Origin: Terriglobales bacterium | GTDB taxonomy: Bacteria > Acidobacteriota > Terriglobia > Terriglobales > Acidobacteriaceae | NCBI GenBank assembly: GCA_016185365.1 | Contig: JACPNP010000028.1 | Span: 106,454-148,242, forward strand | Length of the DNA stretch: 41,789 bases | Direction of reading: 5' to 3' | Notes under the pieces: model-generated | The model's input: only the letters and a program-made list of their open reading frames with translations | The model's database searches: none | What the model was told of the DNA's origin: nothing | Program-made: the position numbers and the translations under genes | In this document: positions 26,881 through 33,220 of the stretch, piece after piece | Layout of the letters: every line of letters starts with the position of its first letter | Numbering within the stretch: the stretch's first letter is position 1

Positions 26881-29124
26881 TCACCGGGAAAATCGGACAG
26901 TGACCCGGCCGCCGGGAGGAATCGTCTGGCCCGGCGCTGGGGCCTGCTCCCGCGCCACGCCGCTACCGATCACGTCGATCTCAATGCCCGCCTGCTGCGC
27001 CGCCACCATGGCCGAGCGGACGGACTTTCCCAGAAATGCCGGGGCCACACGGCCGCCTTCACTATCGAGGATCACGGTCCCATTTGCGGCTGCCGGGGCC
27101 GCCGAGGTTTCGGCGGAGGGCATAGGAGGATCGACGGACCGAGGTTGAGTTTTTTGCTCGGGGGTGAATGACGCCGCGATCACCTTGGCCCGCTCCTGCT
27201 CATTCGGTGTCGGCTTTGAAGAGTTGGCCGATGTGGAAAGTGCGGGGACCGGTCCGGCATCCGCCGTCAGGTCTCCATAGAATTCCACGGTATCGGACAA
27301 CCGGTCCGGTGATCCTTCCGAGAGGTCGGCATTCTTGGCGGCGGCCCGTAATTGCAGATAGCGGGAATGGCGGACGTCCGCATCATGCGGGACGTTCAAG
27401 TAAGCCAGCACTTGTTGCGTGATGCGGCCGAACAGCGGCGCAGCCACGTCGCCCCCGTGGTGCACCCCGCGGGGCGAGTCGAGCGACACATACACCGTCA
27501 CCGCAGGATTGTTTACCGGCGCAAAACCTGCGAACGAGGCGATGTGGGCCCAGGTCGAATAGCGACCGGTCTTCGTGTCCACTTTTTGCGCGGTCCCGGT
27601 CTTGCCCGCCGATGTATATCCATCGAGGATGGCTTTCTTGCCGGTCCCGAAGAGCACCGTATCTTCAAGCATTTTCTTCAACTGCACCGCGGTCAGCGGC
27701 GAGATGACGCGGCGCTGTTCCGCCGGTTTGAACACCACGGCCTGCGGCGTGGGCGTGGTGCGTGGCGCCACCATCCCCGCCACGATGCGCGGCGGCGTGT
27801 AGACGCCGTCATTGGCAATGGCGGAGACCATGGAAGCCAGCTGCACGGATGAAACTCCTACTTCCTGCCCCATGGCGATCGAGCCGATCGAGGATTTCGT
27901 CCAGCGATTCGCCGGTTTGGCCATGCCCCGGGTCTCGCCCGGCAACTCCACACCCGTCTGCGAGCCGAACCCGAACGCCCGGATGTATTGGTCAAAGCGG
28001 GATTCCCCCAGCCGCAAAGCCAGCTTGATCGCGCCCACGTCGCTCGATTGTTGGATGATCTGGCTCACGCTCAGCACTCCGAACGGCTTGTGGTCGCGGA
28101 TGCGATGGCCGAAGATCGTGATCGACCCGTTCTGGCAATCGATCATCTCCTCCGGCTTGGCCAGGTTCTCTTGCAGGGCGGCGGCCACGGTCACGATCTT
28201 GAAGGTGGAACCGGGCTCATAGATGTCACTCACCGCCCGGTTTTTCAAGAGTTGCGGGCTCGCGGTATGAAAGACATTCGGATTGAATGTCGGATGGCTG
28301 GCCAGCGCCAGTATCTCTCCTGTCTGCGGGTCCTGGACCACGACTGTGCCCGCTTCCGACTGTGTCTCCTGCATCGCTCGTTCCAGTTCACGCTCGGCGA
28401 TGTATTGGATCTTCTCGTCCAGGGTCAACACGATGTTGCTGCCCGGCTCCGGCTGCTTTTCCACCCGTCCGAGCGAGCGCTGGCGCGCGTCCACCGAGAC
28501 CAGCATCTTGCCCGGCCGGCCGCGCAGGGTGTCATCGAACTTTTTCTCGATACCGCCCAGGCCCTCATCATCCAAGCCGACAAAGCCGAGCACCTGCGCC
28601 GCCAGCTCGCTCTTCGGGTAATACCGTTTGGATTCTTTCTGGAAGTAGATGCCCTTGAGATTTAGCCCGCGGATGCGCTGGCTGGCCGTGGCATCGAGTT
28701 TGCGGGCGATCCAGGCGAAGTTGCGCGAGCTCTGTATCCGCGCCAATACCTCCCGCGGGTCGGTCTGCAGCACGCCCGCGATCAGGTCGGCGGCGTTCGC
28801 CTGGTCCGGGATCTCGGAAGGCACGGCAAATACGGAGTCCACGCTGATGGTCATGGCCAGTTCATGGCCATTGCGGTCATAGATCATGCCGCGCCGCGGC
28901 GAGACCTCGACCGTGCGCTGCTGCTGCCTCGCGGCTCGCTGTGTGAACTCGCCATAGCGGACCACTTGCAGCGAGAACAGCCGCACCGCGATAAGACACG
29001 ACCACAGAAAGAGGAATGCGATCAGGCCGTAGATCCTGCGATTCTGGTTCGGGGTCTTTTTAGCGCTGGAGGAGGCGGATGACTTTGGCTCCATCGTTCT
29101 GCGCCGAGGATTTTCTGCCGCCAT
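26881..29124 (-). CDS. ftsI: FtsI/PBP3, division transpeptidase with PASTA domain
   Basis: Class B penicillin-binding protein that cross-links septal peptidoglycan with FtsW. Order: Ser/Lys-rich cytoplasmic tail (1-30), transmembrane helix (31-52), dimerisation domain with RRGMIYDRNGHELA, transpeptidase domain with S306-T-F-K309, S360-S-D and K508-T-G, a low-complexity Pro/Ser linker (about 590-680) and one C-terminal PASTA domain (about 683-747, APAFLGKSVRSAMVAAQQAGIEI). The PASTA domain makes it 747 residues, longer than proteobacterial FtsI and like SpoVD/PBP2x types. The ATG at 29124 has no good ribosome binding site; the ATG ten codons on (29094) is possible. A strong hairpin lies in the 105-bp gap to ftsL. 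Confidence 0.95.
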   Translation of the reverse strand: MAAENPRRRTMEPKSSASSSAKKTPNQNRRIYGLIAFLFLWSCLIAVRLFSLQVVRYGEFTQRAARQQQRTVEVSPRRGMIYDRNGHELAMTISVDSVFAVPSEIPDQANAADLIAGVLQTDPREVLARIQSSRNFAWIARKLDATASQRIRGLNLKGIYFQKESKRYYPKSELAAQVLGFVGLDDEGLGGIEKKFDDTLRGRPGKMLVSVDARQRSLGRVEKQPEPGSNIVLTLDEKIQYIAERELERAMQETQSEAGTVVVQDPQTGEILALASHPTFNPNVFHTASPQLLKNRAVSDIYEPGSTFKIVTVAAALQENLAKPEEMIDCQNGSITIFGHRIRDHKPFGVLSVSQIIQQSSDVGAIKLALRLGESRFDQYIRAFGFGSQTGVELPGETRGMAKPANRWTKSSIGSIAMGQEVGVSSVQLASMVSAIANDGVYTPPRIVAGMVAPRTTPTPQAVVFKPAEQRRVISPLTAVQLKKMLEDTVLFGTGKKAILDGYTSAGKTGTAQKVDTKTGRYSTWAHIASFAGFAPVNNPAVTVYVSLDSPRGVHHGGDVAAPLFGRITQQVLAYLNVPHDADVRHSRYLQLRAAAKNADLSEGSPDRLSDTVEFYGDLTADAGPVPALSTSANSSKPTPNEQERAKVIAASFTPEQKTQPRSVDPPMPSAETSAAPAAANGTVILDSEGGRVAPAFLGKSVRSAMVAAQQAGIEIDVIGSGVAREQAPAPGQTIPPGGRVTVRFSR

Positions 29125-29157
29125 GTGGAGTCCGGGGGAAACCCGCCAGCGAGAAGG

Positions 29158-29185
29158 CCGATGACGGCGCGAAGGCCGTCATCGG
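29158..29185 (-). other. Strong hairpin between ftsL and ftsI
   Basis: CCGATGACGGC and GCCGTCATCGG form a perfect 11-bp stem around a CTTCGC loop on the minus strand. No T-run follows, so it is not a typical terminator. Inside an otherwise tightly packed operon it could be an RNA processing or stability element that sets the level of ftsI and later genes. Confidence 0.6.
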
Positions 29186-29229
29186 TCCGCTCTCAACCTT
29201 GATCTCGTCCGGGCCAGGCCCGGCTTTCG

Positions 29230-29751
29230 TTACTGCGAAAGCACCACTGCCAGTCCGGAGACCTTCGCCATCACCGGGACCGCCGGATCGCCATTCACTT
29301 CCAGCCGCTGCATCTGGCCGGCCCGGGGTGACTCCAGCCCCATGCGGCGGGCCAGTACGTCGATCCGCTCCGGGTCGCGGAGCGAGGCCTCTTCCAGGCG
29401 CAGCGAGCGATTGGCTTCGATCAGCTCTTCGCGGAATTTTTTCTGGGCTTCGATCTTGTATCCGTATTCGATGGCGCTGAAGTGTTGCAGCGCATAGGCC
29501 ATCGAAAGGATGAACAGGCACGCCACGGACGCGAAAAACACGCGCATCTCTTTCGTGCGCTGTGGGTCCGCAGCCGCCACCAAGCGTGTATTGTCGATGG
29601 ATTTCGCGAAGAAGATCTCCGGCGTTCCGAGTGATCCGCTGCGGCGCGTGCGGCTGCCTTCGACTGTTGCCACCGGCGTGTATACGCTCATCACGGCCCG
29701 GGAAACAGGGGCGCGGCTAAAGTCAGGGGACAGCCAGCTCAGTACGCTCAT
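29230..29751 (-). CDS. ftsL: FtsL-like division protein
   Basis: Bitopic divisome protein expected to pair with FtsB/DivIC. The 173 residues have a long cytoplasmic N-terminus (about 68 residues), a transmembrane helix (about 70-88, VFFASVACLFILSMAYAL) and a periplasmic coiled coil (about 95-140, KIEAQKKFREELIEANRSLRLEEASL) followed by the typical IDVLARRMGLESP. Sequence alone could also fit the related septum-formation-initiator family; the position between rsmH and ftsI supports FtsL. The start used overlaps the preceding small ORF stop (TAATG). The in-frame ATG at codon 21 (29691) is an alternative that would give a more usual length. Confidence 0.85.
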   Translation of the reverse strand: MSVLSWLSPDFSRAPVSRAVMSVYTPVATVEGSRTRRSGSLGTPEIFFAKSIDNTRLVAAADPQRTKEMRVFFASVACLFILSMAYALQHFSAIEYGYKIEAQKKFREELIEANRSLRLEEASLRDPERIDVLARRMGLESPRAGQMQRLEVNGDPAVPVMAKVSGLAVVLSQ

Positions 29752-29903
29752 TAGGCGACCTCTGCCGAATTGCGGAATTCGTAAAAGTACGTGTGATAAG
29801 GGACGTTGGCCGGCTGCCTGGCCTGCACCACGCGCGTGAATGTGCCAAGTTCCACGCTCTCCACGTTCTCGATCAACTGGTCGATCAATTCACCCGTATA
29901 CAT
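29751..29903 (-). CDS. Small conserved-looking ORF (50 aa) between rsmH and ftsL
   Basis: A 50-codon frame starts at ATG (29903-29901) with GGAGG about eight bases before it and ends in TAA that shares a base with the ftsL ATG (TAATG). It begins MYTGELIDQLIENVE and ends YEFRNSAEVA. There is no transmembrane segment; the first half is acidic and likely helical, the second half is rich in aromatic residues (PYHTYFYEF). The ribosome binding site, the coupled stop/start and the position in a tight operon support a real gene. I do not recognise the family. A role in division or wall synthesis is inferred from place only. Confidence 0.75.
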   Translation of the reverse strand: MYTGELIDQLIENVESVELGTFTRVVQARQPANVPYHTYFYEFRNSAEVA

Positions 29904-30059
29904 AGCCCTTGCCTCCAGTCCCGCCTGCGCTCACGTCTGAACTTTGTCCGGGGCCGCACCGTAACGGTGGGATGTTTGAGGAGTTTCTTCGCCCTAATAC
30001 TGTCAGAGAGGACGATGCTGCCCCGGAACTTCTACCGCGCGGCTGTCTCCCCGCCCGGC
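29904..30059 (-). other. 156-bp spacer between rsmH and the small ORF
   Basis: No gene is supported here. A short CACCG-TTA-CGGTG hairpin lies near 29958-29970. The gap is unusually long for this operon, so an internal promoter or processing site is possible, but I see no clear sigma-70 hexamers. Confidence 0.3.
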
Positions 30060-31028
30060 TTAAACTTTTTCCGCCGCCCGCAGCTTCGCGCTGCGCGCCC
30101 GCGGATTGCGTTCGATCTCTTCTTCGGTGGCGGTCACCGGCTTTTTCGTCAGCAGCCGCCAGGTCCCGTCTCTGGCGCCGTCTCGCATCGCGTCTTTCAC
30201 GATGCGGTCTTCCAACGAGTGAAAGCTGATGATGACCAATCGGCCACCGGATTTAAGGACGAGGGGCGCGCCGGCTGTTTTTCCGGCGATCATCGCCCGT
30301 ACATCGTCCAACTCATGGTTTACGAAGATTCGGATCGCTTGAAAGGTAAGCGTCGCGGGATGAAGGCGCCCGGATTTCATCGTCGGGGCGCTGGCCGATA
30401 CGACCTGCGCTAAATGCTTCGTAGACCGTATCGGCCGCGCCCTGACAATGGCTCTGGCGATTCTCCGCGACCTCCTTTCCTCACCGAATTCGTAAATCAC
30501 ATCCGCAAGATCGCTCTCACGCATGTGATTTACCACTTGATCGGCGCTACGCTCGCTGCGCGTGTCCATGCGCATGTCGAGCGGTCCTTCCGCCTGAAAG
30601 CTGAACCCCCGGCCGGCGTCCGCCAGCTGCATGGAGCTGATGCCGAGATCGGCGATCAGCCCGTCCGCGCTGCCGTGGGCCACGCGCTGGGCGACCTCGG
30701 CAAAACTGGCGTGGATCAGGGTGATCCGCGGCCAGTCCTCTGTGAGGTCCGCCGGCGGTGTTTCCAAGGCCCGCCGGGCGAGGCCCAGTGCGTCCGGGTC
30801 CTTATCGAAGGCAATCAAATGACCCTGTCGGCCGAGGCGCCTTGCGATTGCCAGGCTGTGCCCGCCCGCTCCGAGGGTCGCGTCGATATAGGTTCCGCCG
30901 CGCCGGATGGTTAAGAAATCGATCGCTTCTTGTAAAAGAACCGGGACATGACCAGTACTGCCTTCCCTGCCATGTCCATCCCCCTGGGGGGAATGCGAAC
31001 CAAACTCGTCCTCGCCGCTTGCCGCCAC
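30060..31028 (-). CDS. rsmH: 16S rRNA (cytosine1402-N4)-methyltransferase RsmH
   Basis: S-adenosylmethionine-dependent methylation of 16S rRNA C1402 on N4. The 322 residues include HVPVLLQEAIDFL (27-39), SAM-site YIDATLGAGGHSLAI (47-61), AFDKDPDAL, DLGISSMQLADAGRGFSF, the DMRMD motif, FQAIRIFVNHEL and ISFHSLEDRIVK. The first 24 residues are a non-conserved charged extension. The GTG start shares a base with the mraZ stop (TAGTGG), so the two are coupled, as in most dcw clusters. Confidence 0.96.
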   Translation of the reverse strand: MAASGEDEFGSHSPQGDGHGREGSTGHVPVLLQEAIDFLTIRRGGTYIDATLGAGGHSLAIARRLGRQGHLIAFDKDPDALGLARRALETPPADLTEDWPRITLIHASFAEVAQRVAHGSADGLIADLGISSMQLADAGRGFSFQAEGPLDMRMDTRSERSADQVVNHMRESDLADVIYEFGEERRSRRIARAIVRARPIRSTKHLAQVVSASAPTMKSGRLHPATLTFQAIRIFVNHELDDVRAMIAGKTAGAPLVLKSGGRLVIISFHSLEDRIVKDAMRDGARDGTWRLLTKKPVTATEEEIERNPRARSAKLRAAEKV

Positions 31029-31465
31029 TAGATGCCCAGTTCGTCGAGAGTTTTTTCATCCTCAGCCGAGAAGGGTTCCTGGACCTCCGTCTTGATGGCC
31101 TCCAGGTTTCGCACCTCGAGGTAGTTCAGATAGCCCATCACCGCCACTTCGCCCTTCAGGTCGGCGGCCTCCCGCAGCAACTGGGGCAACAACAACCGGC
31201 CCTGCCCGTCCATCTCCACCAGCTGACCGAAGTAGTTGGTCCGCTTCAGGAAGTTCTTCTTGGCCGGGTTGAAATTCGAGAGCCGCGCCAGCTTCTCCTC
31301 GATGCGCTGCCATTCCTCGTAGGGATACAGTTCGGCAACCTTCCCGTCCCGGCTGGTGATGTAGAATTGCGTGCCGTACTTCTCGTCGATCAGGCGCTTG
31401 AAGTCCGCTGGGACCTTCAGCCGTCCTTTGTCGTCGACTCGGGTTGGATAGTTGCCGCGAAACAT
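31028..31465 (-). CDS. mraZ: MraZ, transcriptional regulator of the dcw cluster
   Basis: Ring-forming DNA-binding protein with two SpoVT/AbrB-like halves: MFRGNYPTRVDDKGRLKVPADF at the start and VEMDGQGRLLLPQLLREAA near residue 70, each with the conserved D-x-K/Q-G-R core. In other bacteria MraZ represses its own operon by binding GTGG-type repeats before mraZ. Such repeats are present here. The MFRG start is canonical although no Shine-Dalgarno sequence is seen; a CCCGG-CAGG-CCGGG hairpin lies just before it. Its 145 residues are usual. Confidence 0.96.
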   Translation of the reverse strand: MFRGNYPTRVDDKGRLKVPADFKRLIDEKYGTQFYITSRDGKVAELYPYEEWQRIEEKLARLSNFNPAKKNFLKRTNYFGQLVEMDGQGRLLLPQLLREAADLKGEVAVMGYLNYLEVRNLEAIKTEVQEPFSAEDEKTLDELGI

Positions 31466-31632
31466 TGGTCTTGGCCCGGCCTGCCGGGTGCTTTCTGTGT
31501 TGCCTGGTGGCTACGGCCGCCAGTACGGAGGTGAAAGCGATCGTGAGTTGCGCATTCTGGGGTGTTTCAGCCGTCATTTTCCGGCTGTTCACCGCTTCGG
31601 TCTCGGGAGTGAGTTTTTCGCTCAACTTTGCT

Positions 31633-31677
31633 CCACTGACCTGCAACTCTCAACCACTTTCTACCACTTTCGCCCAC
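31633..31677 (-). promoter_or_regulatory. MraZ box array
   Basis: On the minus strand GTGG starts at 31677, 31667 and 31657, exactly 10 bp apart, with a further GTGG at 31636 and a degenerate GTTGC between. Direct GTGG repeats of this period before mraZ are the known MraZ binding pattern. The array covers the expected start of transcription and the early leader, well placed for autorepression. Confidence 0.85.
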
Positions 31678-31678
31678 A

Positions 31679-31706
31679 ATCCTATACCTAAAGCCTTTCC
31701 TGTCAA
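31679..31706 (-). promoter_or_regulatory. dcw operon promoter
   Basis: TTGACA (31706-31701), 16 bases, TAGGAT (31684-31679) on the minus strand is a good sigma-70 promoter. Transcription should start near 31672, inside the MraZ boxes, and give a leader of about 205 bases before mraZ. A TTTTCCACA (31715-31723, plus strand) just upstream fits the DnaA-box pattern TTWTNCACA. Confidence 0.85.
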
Positions 31707-31740
31707 CAAATATTTTTTCCACAGGATGTTGAAAAGTAGA

Positions 31741-31948
31741 CTCGTTGACTACCTTAGGACAGGTTGTGGTGGCTGGATGGACTTACCACTAGGTATAGCG
31801 TTAATCGCGGTGGTGCTGGGGCTTGAACGACGCTTGACGATGCGTTTGTATCACCGGCTTTTCGCAATCTTCGGCCCTGGAGACAGAAATAAGGGACACC
31901 GTTTTCTGGTGTCCCCTTCACCCTTGGCTTCCAGCGATACTTAAGTTC
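31741..31948. other. Spacer between the dcw promoter and the VOC gene
   Basis: No gene is supported. It contains the hairpin at 31893-31915. A 166-aa plus-strand frame crosses the promoter and lacks start signals, so it is not called. Confidence 0.4.
31893..31915 (-). terminator. Hairpin after the VOC gene, terminator or REP-like unit
   Basis: GGGACACC and GGTGTCCC form a perfect 8-bp stem around a 7-base loop; the minus strand continues TTATTT, so it can terminate the VOC gene transcript that stops 34 bases earlier. The wording also resembles REP hairpins that travel with REP-associated tyrosine transposases, but no transposase is nearby. Confidence 0.6.
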
Positions 31949-32227
31949 CTAATTTCCCGGTGGTCCGAACACGCTTAGCCGGTGACCGTCCGGATCAGTG
32001 AAATTCGCCGCCCAATCGTTCTGCGTCACCTGATGTGGCTCAGCTTGAAAAGTGATCCCTCGATCTTGCAGCGTGCGGAAGGCTGCATGGAAGAATGCAA
32101 AGCCGGGTATCTCAGCCTGCAAAGGAAGACCGAGCTTGTCGGTATAGAAGTCCACCGCGGCTTTCAAGTCTTTGACCCCAAGCATCAGGACCCCGATCTT
32201 TTCCAGCTTCAATTGTGACGAGGTCAT
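31949..32227 (-). CDS. VOC/glyoxalase-family protein with internal deletion
   Basis: The first 45 residues (EKIGVLMLGVKDLKAAVDFYTDKLGLPL) and the last 40 (FRTLQDRGITFQAEP, ANFTDPDGHRLSVFG) match a glyoxalase/bleomycin-resistance/dioxygenase fold. The length is only 92 residues against the usual 115-130, and the join PGFAFF-HAAFRTL runs straight from the strand after the first helix to the second-repeat helix. About 25-35 residues that normally hold strands and a metal ligand are missing in frame. The ATG has GGAGGGG close before it. It may be an inactive remnant or a shortened variant. Confidence 0.7.
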   Translation of the reverse strand: MTSSQLKLEKIGVLMLGVKDLKAAVDFYTDKLGLPLQAEIPGFAFFHAAFRTLQDRGITFQAEPHQVTQNDWAANFTDPDGHRLSVFGPPGN

Positions 32228-32391
32228 AGCCCCTCCGATCAGTCAGCATATCAAGCGGTGCGTTAGTTACGTGTCAGACTTGCTTGAATCGCTGGTGCTG
32301 GGAGAGATACCGCACTTCGGCCGTGCCGCCGAGCTGCTGATGTTCACACTCCTGCAGCCCCGCGCCAAGGACCGCTGACCCGAACCGCCGG

Positions 32392-32407
32392 TGCTAGACT
32401 GTTGCGG
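32392..32407 (+). promoter_or_regulatory. Leaderless promoter of the winged-helix gene
   Basis: TGC followed by TAGACT (32395-32400) forms an extended -10; seven bases later is ATG (32408). Transcription would start at the ATG. There is no ribosome binding site. The 174-bp gap from the VOC gene holds nothing else that I can support. Confidence 0.5.
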
Positions 32408-33220
32408 ATGTCCGAGGAGAGACGAGTCTTATGCTTCGGGGTCTTTGAAGCCCATCTCCGCACCGGGGAGCTTCGCAAGAACGGCGTCAAAGTCCGCCTG
32501 CAGGACCAGCCCTTCCAAGTCCTGACCATGCTCCTGCTGCGCCACAAAGAACTGGTGACGCGCGAAGAGCTGGTGCGGATCGTGTGGCCGGAAGATACCT
32601 TCGTGGATTTCGACCACAGTCTGAACAGCGCAGTGAACAAGTTGCGCGAGGTCTTGAACGACTCCGCCAACACGCCCCGCTTCATCGAGACCCTTCCCAA
32701 ACGCGGTTATCGGTTTCTGGCGGATGTGGAGGTCCTTGGGCAGGACGGGCTTTCCGCTCCGGCGAGCAACGGTGTCGCGACAACTGCAGCGTCGGATTCA
32801 ATGGATGATTTACCCGCCGTGCCGCGCCCGCTCGCACGAACTCTTTTCTTGCTGGCCCAACTGATGTATCTGAGCTTTTATGTCGGAGTCCTCGCCAAAA
32901 TGGCCGAGGTCCATGGACTTCTCGGCGCGGTCTTCGGTGGCGCCACCAACGTTACCGCCGGCGCGGTGCTCGTGACCGCTCTGATCGGCATTCCCGTGCG
33001 ATTTTTCTTCATTACCGCCGTCGGATTCGATTTTGCCGGTTTCCGGCTGAAATATGAACGGATCTTCTTTGCCGTCTTGCTTTTGGATGAGTTCTGGGGA
33101 CTGGCGCCCTTGCTGGTGGCACACCACATCGGATTCGGACTCGCCCTGGCGGCCATGGCGGCGCTGCTCTATCTTCCCTTCGGCCAGCGCACCCTGGTAC
33201 AGATGGCCTATCGCCGCTGA
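32408..33220 (+). CDS. Winged-helix DNA-binding protein fused to a membrane domain
   Basis: A 270-residue protein. The N-terminal OmpR/CadC-type winged helix (about 8-105) includes LRKNGVKVRLQDQPFQVLTMLL, the recognition region FDHSLNSAVNKLREVLNDSA and RFIETLPKRGYRFLADV. After a Ser/Ala linker the C-terminus has about four to five hydrophobic helices (about 143-260). Membrane-bound winged-helix regulators such as CadC and ToxR sense through the periplasm; here little of the protein is outside, so the membrane helices may be the sensor. A TTG two codons upstream (32402) is less likely as start. Its stop is immediately followed by the stop of the convergent ABC-F gene. Confidence 0.8.
   Translation: MSEERRVLCFGVFEAHLRTGELRKNGVKVRLQDQPFQVLTMLLLRHKELVTREELVRIVWPEDTFVDFDHSLNSAVNKLREVLNDSANTPRFIETLPKRGYRFLADVEVLGQDGLSAPASNGVATTAASDSMDDLPAVPRPLARTLFLLAQLMYLSFYVGVLAKMAEVHGLLGAVFGGATNVTAGAVLVTALIGIPVRFFFITAVGFDFAGFRLKYERIFFAVLLLDEFWGLAPLLVAHHIGFGLALAAMAALLYLPFGQRTLVQMAYRR

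Noticed and set aside
31466-31646. Possible upstream ORF in the mraZ leader
   Set aside because: The TTG frame has no ribosome binding site and continues out of frame deep into mraZ, as expected of a chance open frame.
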